DNA from: Micromonospora sp. PLK6-60
GTDB taxonomy: Bacteria; Actinomycetota; Actinomycetes; Mycobacteriales; Micromonosporaceae
Direction of reading: 5' to 3'
Length of the DNA stretch: 64,000 nt
Assembly (NCBI RefSeq): GCF_019890675.1
Contig: NZ_JAIOAA010000006.1
Coordinates: 341,521-405,520, forward strand
Under the pieces are notes generated by a model. It did not search any database. It worked only from the letters and a program-made list of their open reading frames with translations, and was not told where the DNA came from. The position numbers were made by a program, and so were the translations under genes. Below, in pieces: positions 1-13,688 of this stretch (positions within the stretch are counted from its first letter, which is position 1; each line of letters opens with the position of its first letter).

Positions 1-123
1 GGCCCATACGGCATGACGGGCCATCTCGGCCCGCTGACAGCACGACATGCCGCAACCCGGAGCGCCGCGCCACACCGGCGAGCGGCTCGGCCGGGGGTAG
101 GCCGGCGAGCGGCCCGGGCGGCG
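1..123. other. Intergenic DNA downstream of fumC
   Basis: No gene is supported here. The stretch lies 3' of the minus-strand fumarase and runs off the left edge. It contains a CATGCCGCAACCCGG motif near position 49 that resembles the unit of the repeat array at 23187-23418. A short direct repeat (GGCGAGCGGC) occurs near 77 and again near 103. Confidence 0.5.
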
Positions 124-1524
124 TCAGGGATGGGTCATCCGCAGCAGGTCCAGCGCCTCGTCGAGCTGGGTCTCGGTGAGCCTGCCCGAGTCCACGTGCC
201 CGCGGGCGATCACCACCTCGCGGATGGAGACCTGCTTGGCCAGCGCCTCCTTGGCGATCGACGCGGCCTCGTCATACCCGAGGTGGCGGTTCAGCGGGGT
301 GACGATCGACGGCGACCCCTCGGCGTACGCCAGGCAGACCTCGGCGTCCGCGACCAGGCCGGCCACCAGGCGGTCGGCGAACAGCCGGCTCGACGCGGCC
401 AGCAGTTTGATCGATTCCAGCAGGTTGCGGCCCATCACCGGGAGCATCACGTTCAGCTCGAAGTCCCCCTGCGAGCCGGCGAAGGCGACCGCGGCGTCGT
501 TGCCGATCACCTGCGCGCACACCTGGCGCACCGCCTCCGCCACCACCGGGTTCACCTTGCCCGGCATGATCGAGGAGCCGGGCTGGAGGTCGGGGATGCG
601 CAGCTCGCGCAGGCCGGCCCGGGGGCCGGAACCCATCCAGCGGATGTCGTTGGCCATCTTGTACAGCCCGACCGCGATGGTGCGCAGCTGGCCGGAGGTC
701 TCCACCAGCGCGTCCCGGGCGCCCTGCGCCTCGAAGTGGTTGCGCGCCTCGGTCAACGGCAGTCCGGTGGAGTCGCGCAGCTTCTCGATCACCTTTGCGG
801 CGAACCCCAGCGGGGTGTTGATGCCGGTGCCCACCGCGGTGCCACCGAGCGGCAGCTCGGCCAGCCGGGGCAACGCCGACTCCAGCCGTTCCACGCCGTA
901 GCGGACCTGCGCGGCGTAGCCGCCGAACTCCTGGCCGAGGGTGACCGGGGTGGCGTCCATCAGGTGGGTACGCCCGGCCTTCACCACCGTCTCGAACTCG
1001 GCCGCCTTCTCCTCCAGCGCGCCGGCCAGGTGCTTCAGCGAAGGGATCAGATCCTCCGCCACGAACTGGGTGGCGGCCAGGTGGATGGAGGACGGGAAGA
1101 CGTCGTTGCTGGACTGCGAGGCGTTGACGTCGTCGTTCGGGTGCACGTCCCGGCCCAGCTCCCGGCCGGCCAGGGTGGCGATGACCTCGTTGGTGTTCAT
1201 GTTGGACGAGGTGCCCGAGCCGGTCTGGAAGACGTCGATGGGGAACTGGTCGTCGTACCCGCCGTCGGCCACGTGCGCGGCGGCGGCGGCGATCGCGGCG
1301 GCCACCTCCGCGTCGATCACCCCCAGCTCGCCGTTGACCTGCGCCGCCGCCCCCTTGATCTGGGCCAGCGCCTTAATCTGGGCCGGTTCGATCCCCCGGC
1401 CGGAGATCGGGAAGTTCTGCACCGCGCGCTGGGTCTGTGCCCGCCACAGCGCCTCGGCGGGCACCTCCACCTCGCCCATCGAGTCACGTTCGATCCGGTA
1501 GCCGGTCGCCTCTGGAGTCGTCAC
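124..1524 (-). CDS. fumC: Fumarate hydratase class II
   Basis: This enzyme interconverts fumarate and L-malate in the TCA cycle as a cytosolic, iron-independent homotetramer. The 466-residue product has the normal family length. It carries the fumarase/aspartase signature [11 protein letters not shown] near residue 320, the upstream [10 protein letters not shown] segment and the [14 protein letters not shown] segment, all of which build the composite active site. I chose the GTG at 1524 because an AGGA motif lies 8 nt upstream. The in-frame ATG at 1533 has that motif too close to use. It lies 45 nt downstream of the SARP gene on the same strand. A second, unrelated class I fumarase is encoded only 4.6 kb away. 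Assignment is secure; the start is probable. Confidence 0.95.
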   Translation of the reverse strand: MTTPEATGYRIERDSMGEVEVPAEALWRAQTQRAVQNFPISGRGIEPAQIKALAQIKGAAAQVNGELGVIDAEVAAAIAAAAAHVADGGYDDQFPIDVFQTGSGTSSNMNTNEVIATLAGRELGRDVHPNDDVNASQSSNDVFPSSIHLAATQFVAEDLIPSLKHLAGALEEKAAEFETVVKAGRTHLMDATPVTLGQEFGGYAAQVRYGVERLESALPRLAELPLGGTAVGTGINTPLGFAAKVIEKLRDSTGLPLTEARNHFEAQGARDALVETSGQLRTIAVGLYKMANDIRWMGSGPRAGLRELRIPDLQPGSSIMPGKVNPVVAEAVRQVCAQVIGNDAAVAFAGSQGDFELNVMLPVMGRNLLESIKLLAASSRLFADRLVAGLVADAEVCLAYAEGSPSIVTPLNRHLGYDEAASIAKEALAKQVSIREVVIARGHVDSGRLTETQLDEALDLLRMTHP

Positions 1525-1568
1525 GCGTACCATCCTGCCCCGCCGCACGCCGGCTCGCAGATGATCGC

Positions 1569-4550
1569 TCAGCCCAGCTCGACCAGCAGCCGGGCGACCT
1601 CCTGCTGGTCCGGCGACTCCATCTGACGCAGCAGGGCCAACGCCCGGATCCAGTGTGCGCGGGCGGCGGCCGGCTCGGCGTCGCGCAGGCAGCGGGCGAT
1701 CCCGTCCAGCGCCCGAGCCTGTTCGTAGCGCACGTCCAGCCGGGTGGCGTCGGCGAGCACCCGGCGGTGCAGGTCGAGCGCCGCCGGGACGTCACCACCC
1801 TCGGCGAGCGCGCGGGCCAGCAGGTTCCGCGCCGCGTACTGGCCGGACCGGTCGCCCGCCACGACCATCGCCGCCAGCGCCTCCCGGTGCAGCAGCGCGG
1901 CCCGCTCCGGGCGGCCCGCCGCCCGCTCCATCGCGCCCAGCTCGTTGAGCACCTCGCCCTCACCGAACCGGTTGCCGGTCTGCCGCTTGAGCCGCAGCGC
2001 CGCCCGCAGCAGCCGCCGGGCCGGCCCGAGGTCGCCCATCCGGTGCCGGATCATCCCCAGGTGCCCGAGCGCGTTCGCCAGTTGGTGGCGGTTGCCGAGC
2101 TGCCGGACCAACGCCAGGTGCCGGCGGCCCACCCGCAACGCCTCGTCGTACCGGCCCAGCGCGAGCAGCCCCAGCGTGAGGTTGTTCAGCAGGCTGCCGA
2201 GCGGTTTCAGCTCCGGCAGCCGCCGGACGAGCGGGCCGGCGGCGTCGTAGTACTCCATGCCCCGGCGGTAGTCGCCGTGGGCCATGTGGGCGGCGCCCAG
2301 GTTGCCGAGGATGCTCTGCAGATCGGCCTTCCGATCGAGGCGGCGGTAGATCGCCAGGGACCGCTCCATCAGCCGGATCGCCTCGGCGAAGTGGGCCAGC
2401 CGGAAATGGGCCGAGGCGAGGTAGTTGAGCGTCATCGCCACCGCCTCGTCCTCGCCGGACCCCTCGGCGGCGCGCAGGGCGACCAGGTGCGTCTCGATCA
2501 GCTCGTCGAGGTGCCCGCCGTCGAAGTGGGACTTCCAGCAGGCCCGGGCCAGCTGCCAGCAGTGCCGGGGAAAGCCCTCGTCGTCGGCCAGCCGCACCAG
2601 CGCGGTCAACGCCGCCCGGTTCTCGTCGAACCAGCCCCGCCCCTGATCCACCGTGGCGGCCACCAGGTCGGGACGGAACGACACCGGCACCTGGCGCAGG
2701 TCACGGCTGCCGGTCAGCTCCAACGTCCGGGCGATCGCGGCGGCCACCTGGAGATGGTGGTCGAGCAGCCGGTGCAGGGCGGCCTCCCGCTCGCCGGCCC
2801 GGTCCGCCTCGGCGACGAGGGTCCGGGCGTACTCGCGGATCAGGTCGTGCAGCCGGTACCGGCCGGGCGTCACCTCCTCCGCCAGGTGGGCGTCGACCAG
2901 CTCCTCCAGCACGTCCTGGGCGTCGGGCAGGGACAGCTCGGCCAGGGCGGCGGCCACCCGGTTGTCGAACCGTACGCCCGGGTGCAGGCCGAGCAGCCGG
3001 AACGCCCGCTGGGCGGCGGGCGACACCTGGGCGTACGAGAGGGCGAACGCCCGGCCGACGGACCGCTCGCCCACCGCGAACTCGGCCAGCGGATCCCGCC
3101 CGGAGGCCAGCCGCTCGGCCAGGTCGGCGATCCGCCAGTGCGGCCGGTGGGCCAGCCGCGCCCCGGCCAGCCGGATGGCCAACGGCAGGTGCCCGCAGCG
3201 GCGCGCCACCTCGGCCGCGGCGGCGGGCTCGGCGGCCACCCGCTCGGTGCCGGCCACCCGACCGAGCAGCTCGACCGCCTCGTCGGCGTCGAGCACCGGC
3301 AGTGAGGACGGCCGGCCACCGTCCAGCCCGACCAGCCGGCGACGGCTGGTGATCAGGACCAGGTTGTCCGCGCCGTTCGGCAGCAACGGCGCCACCTGGC
3401 CCGTGCTGGCCGCGTTGTCCAGCACCACCAGCGCCCGCCGCCCGGCCAGCTCGGTGCGCCACAGCGCCAGCCGGTCGTCCACGTCCAGCGGTATGCGCTC
3501 CGCCGACACGCCGAGCTGGCGCAGCAGGGTGGCCACCGCGGCGGCCGGGGTCAGCGGGGTGCGTTCGCTGTGCCCGTGCAGGTCGACGAAGAGGTGGGCG
3601 TCCGGATAGCGGTCGGCCAGGGCGTTGGCGACGTGCACCGCCAGGGTGGTCTTGCCGCTGCCGGCCATCCCGTCGACCAGATGGATCCGTACGTCGTCCT
3701 TCTCGATCTCCGCGACCAGCCGGGCCAGCGTCTCCTGCCGGCCGGTGAAGTCGCTGATCGCCCGGGGCAGGGCCCGGATCCGCACGGCCGGCCGGTGGTC
3801 ACCGGCCGCCGCGGCCAACTCCCCGGCGAGCAACTGCTGGTGCAGCTCCTGGAGCGCGGCGCCCGGCTCGATGCCCAGTTCCTCGGCGTAGAGCCGCCGG
3901 CCCTCCCGGTAGACGGCCAGCGCGTCGGCCTGCCGGCCGACAGCCGCCAGGGCCACCATCAGCTGCCCGCGCAGCCGCTCGCGCAGCGGGTGCCGTTCGA
4001 CGCTCTCGGTCAGCTCGTCGATCAGGTCGGGCGCCCGGCCCAGCCGCAGCTCGACGTCGACGCACTCCTCCAGCGCGGTGAGCCGCTGCTCGTCGAGCGT
4101 CTGGGCCCGCCGCCGCACGCTCCGGCTGGCGATGCCGCTGAACGCCCGGCCCCGCCACAGCCCCAGGGCGGCCCGGTAGTGACGGCGGGCCTCCTCGGCG
4201 CGCCCGGCCGCCGCCGCGACGCGGCCGGCCTCCACCCCCCGGTCGAAGACGTCGGCGTCCAGATCGGCCGGATCGATCCGTACGCCGTAGCCGACCGGGT
4301 CGGTGATGATGATGTCGGCGGGCAGGCCCAGGCCGGTGATCCGTTGTCGTAAACGCGACACGCAACTCTGCAGCTGCGCCCGCGCGGTCGCCGGCGGATG
4401 CTCCTCCCAGACCGCGTCGATCAGCTCTTCGACGGGCACCAGCCGGCCCGCCCTGGACAGCAGCATGGCGAGGACGACCCGGTCCCGACCTGCGGTGACG
4501 GTGGCATCGCCGCCACCGATCCGCAACGGCCCAAGGATCCCGAACCGCAT
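1569..4550 (-). CDS. AfsR/SARP-type transcriptional regulator with NB-ARC and TPR domains
   Basis: The product (about 993 residues) is a large signal-responsive transcription activator. It begins with an OmpR-type winged-helix DNA-binding domain ([11 protein letters not shown] to about residue 95), followed by a bacterial transcriptional activation domain to about residue 245. An NB-ARC ATPase core follows with the P-loop GMAGSGKTT, and the C-terminal third is TPR-like. This is the AfsR architecture. Family members usually control secondary metabolism or development, and the ATPase/TPR part is thought to gate the DNA-binding part. The ATG at 4550 is preceded by GGGGGGAAG. Longer upstream starts would add a basic, unconserved-looking leader. 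No biosynthetic cluster is adjacent, so its targets are unknown; the nearest candidate is the type III PKS locus about 21 kb away. Confidence 0.9.
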   Translation of the reverse strand: MRFGILGPLRIGGGDATVTAGRDRVVLAMLLSRAGRLVPVEELIDAVWEEHPPATARAQLQSCVSRLRQRITGLGLPADIIITDPVGYGVRIDPADLDADVFDRGVEAGRVAAAAGRAEEARRHYRAALGLWRGRAFSGIASRSVRRRAQTLDEQRLTALEECVDVELRLGRAPDLIDELTESVERHPLRERLRGQLMVALAAVGRQADALAVYREGRRLYAEELGIEPGAALQELHQQLLAGELAAAAGDHRPAVRIRALPRAISDFTGRQETLARLVAEIEKDDVRIHLVDGMAGSGKTTLAVHVANALADRYPDAHLFVDLHGHSERTPLTPAAAVATLLRQLGVSAERIPLDVDDRLALWRTELAGRRALVVLDNAASTGQVAPLLPNGADNLVLITSRRRLVGLDGGRPSSLPVLDADEAVELLGRVAGTERVAAEPAAAAEVARRCGHLPLAIRLAGARLAHRPHWRIADLAERLASGRDPLAEFAVGERSVGRAFALSYAQVSPAAQRAFRLLGLHPGVRFDNRVAAALAELSLPDAQDVLEELVDAHLAEEVTPGRYRLHDLIREYARTLVAEADRAGEREAALHRLLDHHLQVAAAIARTLELTGSRDLRQVPVSFRPDLVAATVDQGRGWFDENRAALTALVRLADDEGFPRHCWQLARACWKSHFDGGHLDELIETHLVALRAAEGSGEDEAVAMTLNYLASAHFRLAHFAEAIRLMERSLAIYRRLDRKADLQSILGNLGAAHMAHGDYRRGMEYYDAAGPLVRRLPELKPLGSLLNNLTLGLLALGRYDEALRVGRRHLALVRQLGNRHQLANALGHLGMIRHRMGDLGPARRLLRAALRLKRQTGNRFGEGEVLNELGAMERAAGRPERAALLHREALAAMVVAGDRSGQYAARNLLARALAEGGDVPAALDLHRRVLADATRLDVRYEQARALDGIARCLRDAEPAAARAHWIRALALLRQMESPDQQEVARLLVELG

Positions 4551-4957
4551 CTTCCCCCCGTATGCCCGAAGTGCGTTCCTCAGCAGGGTAATCCGGCCGC
4601 CATCGGTCGGCCGGGCGAGGCGATAGTGATCCGATAGCGGAACGGGGGCACGGGGTCGCACACTCGTCCCGGTTGTCGGTGACGGCATCCGACGGGGGCG
4701 GTGCGCCCGACCGGAGGCGACTCCGGGCGGGCGCACCGATGTCGCCGACCGCCTCGGCTCCCGCCCCGCAAACAGCCCGCGCCGCGTCCACCCCGCGCGC
4801 CGTGGCGACCGAGGGAACTTCCGCCTCCGTTACGTGCCCTTGCGCTGGAACGTTGTCCCATCTGTCGCCAGAGCGCACCTTTCGTCAGGTCTCTGCCGGC
4901 GACCGCCAACCAGGCAACCATCGCCGCCAGGCTGATCAGACGACGCGAGGAGTGCAC
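4551..4957. other. Divergent intergenic region with a hairpin
   Basis: This 407-bp gap separates the divergently transcribed SARP gene and acyltransferase gene and should hold both promoters. It contains an inverted repeat with 10-bp perfect arms (CGGTGCGCCC at 4699-4708 and GGGCGCACCG at 4729-4738) around a 20-nt loop. No convincing -35/-10 pair was recognised. No protein-coding gene is supported. Confidence 0.45.
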
Positions 4958-6128
4958 GTGGGGCCGCAACTGTCCGATCCGCTCACGGCGGCGACCCTGC
5001 CACAACGCCGAATGCACGAGATCGACCTACTACGGTTCATAGCCGCGTTGATGGTGGTGGTGCTGCACCTGTCCTCCGGCGGCGTCCTCGGGCACACGAC
5101 GCTCGACTACTCGGACAGCGTGGGCCAGCTCGGTCGATACGGCTATCTGGGCGTCGACCTGTTCTTCATGATCAGTGGGATGGTCGTCTTCATGAGTTTG
5201 TGGGGGCGTACGCCGATCGCGTTTCTCATCTCCCGAATCTCCCGCCTCTATCCCGCCTTCTGGGCCGGCGTGACGATAACCAGCCTGGTGCTGCTCTACG
5301 GGGCGGTGAATCTACCGCGGGTTACCGTCGGCCAATATCTGGCGAACCTCACGATGTTCGCGCAGCCCCTGGGCGTCCCCAACGTGGAGGGCGTCTACTG
5401 GACACTGTGGGCGGAGTGGCGGTTCTATTTCCTGCTCGTCGTGTTCAGCGTCATCGGGATCACGCTCAGACGCACCTATGCATTCCTCTGGGGATGGCTG
5501 GCCGCCACGCTGCTGGTCGAATTCCTGCCGCTGCCCTACCGCATAGGTCATGCACTGGAGCTCGCCATCCAACCGGTGTACAGCCACTACTTCATCGCCG
5601 GGATGGCCCTCTACCTGGTACGCCGGCACGGCTTCACCGCAAACCTGGCCATGCTGCTCGTCGGCGCATACGGCAACGCCCTCTATCAAGGTGTGCGGCA
5701 CGCCGACGAGCGGTCCCGCCTGTATCTGCTACACCTCAACCCCCTGATCATAACCATGACGATTTCCACCATTTTCCTCGTCATGACCCTGGTCGCCACC
5801 GGCAAGCTGGCGCGGCTCAACAGCCGCAGGCTGAAGCCGGTGGGTGATCTGACGTATCCGCTCTATCTCGTCCACGGCACCGTCGGTTACGCCGTGCTCA
5901 ACGTCTTCGCGGACGCCGTCAACCGCTGGCTGCTGCTGGGCTCCCTGATGACCGCGCTCTGCCTGCTGGCCTGGGCGATGAACCGGCTGGTCGAAGTGCC
6001 GCTGCAACCGCGCCTGCGCGACTCGCTCACCTCCGCACTGACGCCCCTCGTCACCCGTCGCAGCGCAGTAACGGACCGCCTGCCGAAAAGCACGGCCGCG
6101 GGCACGGCACCTCAGGAACGGCCAACCG

Positions 6129-6148
<20 letters not shown>
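4958..6148 (+). CDS. Acyltransferase-3 family integral membrane protein
   Basis: The 396-residue product has about ten hydrophobic segments. It starts with the hallmark of the acyltransferase-3 family, a membrane-embedded Arg and His ([16 protein letters not shown] near residues 22-38). These enzymes O-acylate sugars, peptidoglycan, lipids or antibiotics using an acyl donor at the membrane; the acceptor here cannot be inferred. A GAGGAG motif at 4947-4952 sits 5 nt before the GTG at 4958, which decides the start. The 3' end overlaps the convergent class I fumarase gene by 20 bp. Its codons end in A or T noticeably more often than those of its neighbours, which suggests later acquisition. Confidence 0.85.
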
Positions 6149-7796
<1,648 letters not shown>

Positions 7797-7863
7797 GACC
7801 GGAAAGCCTAGGGCAGACCGGTCGATCGCCGGCACCCGCCGGGTGGGTCGTGGGACGGTGCTC

Positions 7864-9306
7864 TCACCCGTCCTTGTCGTCCCGCTGGCAGAGCTCCCGC
7901 TTCGGACCGCAACTGTCCTGCGGACCGCCGGGCACCCCGCCGGGATCGCCCGGACCGGGGCCGCCGCGCGTGCCGGGCGCGTCGTCGCCGGGCAGCGGCG
8001 CGGGCGCACCGGCACCGAAGCGCACGTACCCGATCTCCCGCCCCTCCCCGATGATCATGCCGGTGGGCCCGACCGCCAGGGCGTTCGCCGAGGTACGCAG
8101 CTCGGCCAAGGCCCGCCCGGTGCGCGGGTTCACCGCCACCAGCCGGGACGGCTTCTCCGTCACCACCAGCGCCGCGTACGGGGTGAGCGCCGCGCCGGCC
8201 CGGCCGTCCACCGCCCGGGTCCACAGGCCCCGCTCGGTGGTCAGCTCCCGGCTGACGATCGCGCCCTCGTCGGCGGTCCGCACCAGCGCGTACCGGTCGT
8301 CGACGGCGAGCAGCCGCTCCCCCTCCGCGTTGACCAGCAGCAGCCGCCCGTCGTACCCGTCGAGGACCGCCTCCCGGCCGTCCGGTCCGACGCCGATCAG
8401 CACGTTGCGGGCGCCCTGCGGGTCGTTGCGCTGCGCGCAGCCACCGTCGTCGGAGGTACGCAGGTTGATCCCGGTGCGCCGCCACACCTCCTGGCCGGTG
8501 GCCGGGTCACGGGCGGAGACGACGAAGTAGCAGGCGCCGTCGCGGGCGGTGGCGGTGATCCGCAGCAGCCGGCCGCCGATCACCGCGAGCCGTTCGTCCC
8601 GGCCCGGCTGGACGTCCTGCACCACCCGGCCGGTGGCGGTGTCCACCACGTGCACCCGCCCGTCGACCGGGAACCCGAGCAGCGGCGGGACCGGTTCGGG
8701 GCCGGCCACCCCGTCGTCCACCCGGTGGGCGGTGAGCCGGCGGGTGTCGAGCAGGTTCGGATTGTCGCCGAGCAGCCCGGTGCGCACGCCGGGCAGGAAC
8801 GCCGTCCACAGCGGCCGGGTGCCGCGCGGGTCCCAGGCGCTGAGCGTGCAGTCGGTGGCCTCGACGCACCGGGCGTCCAGCAGCAGGTTCCGGTACGTCC
8901 AGACGGCCACCGCGTCGTCGTCGCGCCGGCGCACCACCCCGGTCGTCGGGTCGATCAGCTCGTACCCCTTGACCAGGAGCTTGCCCACCGCGACGACGGC
9001 GTCCCGGCCGCCACCGGTGACCGCCGCCCAGTCGGCCTTGCGCTCCCACAACTGGCTGCCGGTGGCCAGGCTGCGCGCCTCCACCCGGGTCCGCTGCTCG
9101 ACGATCACGGTGTCGCCGGCGAAGGTGACGCTGCGCGGGGTGCCGCCGACCCGCTGCTGCCAGACCACGTCCGGCGCGGAGATCGGTTCGCTGCGGTCCA
9201 GCCAGGTCCAGAGGCCGGGGAACGGGTTCCACACCCCGGTGGCGGCGAGGATGACCACGGTGACGAGCCCGAGCAGCAACCAGCCGCGTACGCCTAGGCC
9301 CTTCAC
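7864..9306 (-). CDS. Membrane-anchored PQQ-like beta-propeller protein
   Basis: The product (about 480 residues) starts with one N-terminal transmembrane anchor ([17 protein letters not shown]). The rest is a secreted-side domain of repeated strands with recurring segments such as [20 protein letters not shown] and TGSQLWERK, typical of PQQ-like quinoprotein repeats. Such proteins often serve as binding scaffolds, and no catalytic residues can be named. Two Cys pairs (ARCVEATDC, and GACYF with GGCAQ) may form disulfides outside the cell. The start could be GTG 9306 (chosen, giving VKGLGVRGW) or GTG 9330. A second protein of this type is encoded at 14783-16030. Confidence 0.7.
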   Translation of the reverse strand: MKGLGVRGWLLLGLVTVVILAATGVWNPFPGLWTWLDRSEPISAPDVVWQQRVGGTPRSVTFAGDTVIVEQRTRVEARSLATGSQLWERKADWAAVTGGGRDAVVAVGKLLVKGYELIDPTTGVVRRRDDDAVAVWTYRNLLLDARCVEATDCTLSAWDPRGTRPLWTAFLPGVRTGLLGDNPNLLDTRRLTAHRVDDGVAGPEPVPPLLGFPVDGRVHVVDTATGRVVQDVQPGRDERLAVIGGRLLRITATARDGACYFVVSARDPATGQEVWRRTGINLRTSDDGGCAQRNDPQGARNVLIGVGPDGREAVLDGYDGRLLLVNAEGERLLAVDDRYALVRTADEGAIVSRELTTERGLWTRAVDGRAGAALTPYAALVVTEKPSRLVAVNPRTGRALAELRTSANALAVGPTGMIIGEGREIGYVRFGAGAPAPLPGDDAPGTRGGPGPGDPGGVPGGPQDSCGPKRELCQRDDKDG

Positions 9307-9385
9307 ACCGCACACGGTAGCGACGATCACCGCTGCGCCGAGCCCGCCGGCGCCCGTGTCGCGGCGCTTTCTCGGCCGGCTGCCG

Positions 9386-11272
<1,887 letters not shown>

Positions 11273-11301
11273 TCCCGCCTGCCACCACCCCCGACGTGTC
11301 C

Positions 11302-11344
11302 GACGCCGCCGCCGGCCGGGTCCCGCCCGGCCGCCGGCGGCGTC
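11302..11344 (+). terminator. Terminator-like hairpin after hppD
   Basis: Two 19-nt arms (11302-11320 and 11326-11344) pair with a single mismatch around a 5-nt loop, 29 nt after the hppD stop. There is no U-tract, as is common for actinobacterial hairpin terminators. Confidence 0.65.
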
Positions 11345-11459
11345 GCGCCGTCACCCGCCCGGCCGGCGCCGACGTACCGCCGGCCCGGGTTCGCGTACCG
11401 CCCGTCGCTAAGGTGTTGCAGGTGAGCGAGCGACACAGCAGGTGCGCCGAGGTGGCACC

Positions 11460-12446
11460 GTGAGCGTGGCCCCCGGCTGGTACATCGACCCCGCCGAGCC
11501 CGAGACCCGGCGCTACTGGGACGGGGAGGGCTGGCTCGGGGCGCCGATCCCGGCCGACGCCACGCCGCCCGAGGGGCCTCCGCCGCCCGAGCCGCCGAGC
11601 GCGCCGCCGGCGACACCCGAGCCGGCCACCCCGGCCGACGCCGGGCCGCCGCCACCACCGGTCCAGCCCCCCGCGTACGGCCCACCGGCCGGCCCCGGCG
11701 CACCCGGTCCCGGCCCGTACGGGCCGGGCACACCCGGTCCCGGTCCGGCCGGCCCCGGGGCGCCCGGGCCCGGTCCGCACGGCCCGCCGGGGTACGGTCC
11801 GCCGTTCGGCGCGCCCCACCCGGGCTGGGCCGGACCGCCGAACAATCCCCGCCCGCACGGGCTGCCGCTCGCCTCGTTCGGCACCCGGCTCGGCGCCCGG
11901 CTGATCGACTTTGGCATCGTGTTCCTGCTCAACGCGCTGGTCAACGGCTGGTTCGTCTGGCGCTACCTGGAGGAGCTGTCGCCGCTGCTGCGCGAGGCGC
12001 AGCGCCGGGCACAGTCGCAGGAACGGTCCACCGATCCGCTGCCCCAGCCCGGTGAGCAGTCCGGGATGCTGCTGGTGGTCATCCTGCTCATCGCGGCGGC
12101 GCTCTGGCTGGCGTACGAGGTGCCGTCGATGGCGGCCACCGGGCAGACCTTCGGCAAGCGGCTGACCGGGGTCCGCGCGGTGCCGATCGAGGCGGACCAG
12201 CCGCTCGGCTTCGGCCGGGCGCTGCGCCGGTGGAGCACCATGGGCCTGCCCACGCTGCTCTGGTACTGCTGTGGCCTCGGGCTGGTGCTCCAGTTCGTCG
12301 ACGCGGTCTCCCCGCTCTTCGACCACCCGCTGCGGCAGGCCCTGCACGACAAGCGCGCCCTGACCGTGGTGGTGCAGGTCCCGCGCAACGCCCCCCGTCC
12401 CACCCCGCACGACCGTGCCGACGACTCCCCGGGAGACACCCCATGA
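11460..12446 (+). CDS. RDD family membrane protein with N-terminal DUF2510-like motif
   Basis: The 328-residue product opens with PGWYIDPAEPETRRYWDG, the short DUF2510-type motif found at the front of many actinobacterial membrane proteins. About 110 residues of Pro/Gly-rich linker follow, and then an RDD domain with three transmembrane segments (starting LASFGTRLGARLIDFGIVFL, with GQTFGKRLTGVR later). The function of RDD proteins is poorly defined; transport or membrane organisation has been proposed for some. The GTG at 11460 has GAGG 7 nt upstream. The stop overlaps the start of the aminotransferase gene by 4 nt (ATGA), so the two are translationally coupled. Confidence 0.85.
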   Translation: MSVAPGWYIDPAEPETRRYWDGEGWLGAPIPADATPPEGPPPPEPPSAPPATPEPATPADAGPPPPPVQPPAYGPPAGPGAPGPGPYGPGTPGPGPAGPGAPGPGPHGPPGYGPPFGAPHPGWAGPPNNPRPHGLPLASFGTRLGARLIDFGIVFLLNALVNGWFVWRYLEELSPLLREAQRRAQSQERSTDPLPQPGEQSGMLLVVILLIAAALWLAYEVPSMAATGQTFGKRLTGVRAVPIEADQPLGFGRALRRWSTMGLPTLLWYCCGLGLVLQFVDAVSPLFDHPLRQALHDKRALTVVVQVPRNAPRPTPHDRADDSPGDTP

Positions 12447-13546
12447 CCGACACCGGACCCGACCGGCCGGCGATCCGGCTGACCCGCGCCGACCTGGACG
12501 CGCTGCCCACCTACGTGCCCGGACGCAGCCCGGCGGACCTGGCCCGCGAGCTGGGCCTGCCCGAGGCGATCAAGCTGGCCAGCAACGAGGTGCCGTACGG
12601 TCCGCTGCCCGGCGTGGTGGAGGCCGTCGCCGAGGCGGTGGCCGGCACCCACCGGTACCCGGACATGGGTGTGGTGGCGCTGCGCGAGGCCCTCGCCGGC
12701 CGGTACGGCGTGGCCGCCGACCGGATCGCCACCGGCTGCGGGTCGGTGGCGCTGGCCGAGCACCTGGTCCGAGCCACCTGCCTGCCCGGCGACGAGCTGA
12801 TCTACTCGTGGCGCTCGTTCGAGGCGTACCCGATCATCGCGGCGACCAGCGGCGCGACAAGCGTGCGGGTGCCCAACGACGCCGGGCACGGGCACGACCT
12901 GGCCGCGATGGCGGCGGCGGTGACCGACCGGACCCGGATGATCCTGGTCTGCAACCCGAACAACCCGACCGGCACGGCGGTCCGCCGCGCCGAGCTGGAC
13001 CGCTTCCTCGACGCGGTGCCGGACGACGTGCTGGTGGTCATCGACGAGGCGTACCGGGAGTTCGTCACCGACCCGGACGTGCCGGACGGCCTGACCTACG
13101 CCGACCGGCCCAACGTGGCGGTGCTGCGCACCCTGTCCAAGGCGTGGGGGCTGGCCGGCCTGCGGATCGGCTGGCTGGTCGCCGCTCCGGAGGTGGCCGC
13201 GGCCGTCCGCAAGGTGGTCACCCCGTTCTCCACCAGCATGGCGGCCCAGGCCGGCGCGCTGGCCGCGCTGGCCCAGGCCGACGAGGTGGAGCGGCGCTGC
13301 GCGCTTGTCGTGACCGAGCGGGAGCGGGTCACCGAGGCGCTGCGCAAGCTGGTCCCGGACGTGCCGGGCAGCCAGGCCAACTTCGTCTGGCTACCGCTCG
13401 GCGACCGGGCGGTCGACTTCGGCAAGGCGTGCGAGGCGCGCGGCGTGATCGTACGGCCGTTCGCGGGCGACGGGGTGCGGGTCACCATCGGCACCCCGGC
13501 CGAGAACGACGCCTTCCTGGCCGCGGCGGAGTCCGCGCTGGCCTGA
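12443..13546 (+). CDS. Histidinol-phosphate/aromatic amino acid aminotransferase
   Basis: This is a 367-residue fold-type I PLP enzyme. The Schiff-base lysine is in TLSKAWGLAGLRIGW (about residue 233). The CNPNNPTGT segment and the VVIDEAYREF segment are classic for the HisC/Pat branch. HisC makes histidinol phosphate, whereas close actinobacterial relatives (Pat) transaminate phenylpyruvate and 4-hydroxyphenylpyruvate. No other his gene is nearby, and hppD is 1.2 kb upstream on the same strand. An aromatic aminotransferase role is therefore attractive: it would supply 4-hydroxyphenylpyruvate from tyrosine. The ATG overlaps the RDD gene stop. The family is certain; the substrate is uncertain. 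Confidence 0.88.
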   Translation: MTDTGPDRPAIRLTRADLDALPTYVPGRSPADLARELGLPEAIKLASNEVPYGPLPGVVEAVAEAVAGTHRYPDMGVVALREALAGRYGVAADRIATGCGSVALAEHLVRATCLPGDELIYSWRSFEAYPIIAATSGATSVRVPNDAGHGHDLAAMAAAVTDRTRMILVCNPNNPTGTAVRRAELDRFLDAVPDDVLVVIDEAYREFVTDPDVPDGLTYADRPNVAVLRTLSKAWGLAGLRIGWLVAAPEVAAAVRKVVTPFSTSMAAQAGALAALAQADEVERRCALVVTERERVTEALRKLVPDVPGSQANFVWLPLGDRAVDFGKACEARGVIVRPFAGDGVRVTIGTPAENDAFLAAAESALA

Positions 13547-13644
13547 CCGCCCGCGCTCCGCACGTCGAGGGTGCGGCATGCCGCCTGTTGGCGCTTCCCT
13601 CGGCTGGGGACAGCGCGACATGCGGCGGGTCGGTCCATCTGGCC

Positions 13645-13674
13645 GGCCGGGTCCGGGCACTTCCGGACCCGGCC
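13645..13674. terminator. Bidirectional terminator-like hairpin
   Basis: A perfect 12-bp stem (13645-13656 with 13663-13674) closes a GCACTT loop between the convergent aminotransferase and uronate dehydrogenase genes. It could terminate transcription in both directions. Confidence 0.7.
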
Positions 13675-13688
13675 CACCCGGGCAGGGC

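Noticed and set aside
13..1626. Open frame on the plus strand opposite fumC
   Set aside because: It is antisense to a fully conserved fumarase; its product is His/Arg/Gly-rich shadow sequence.
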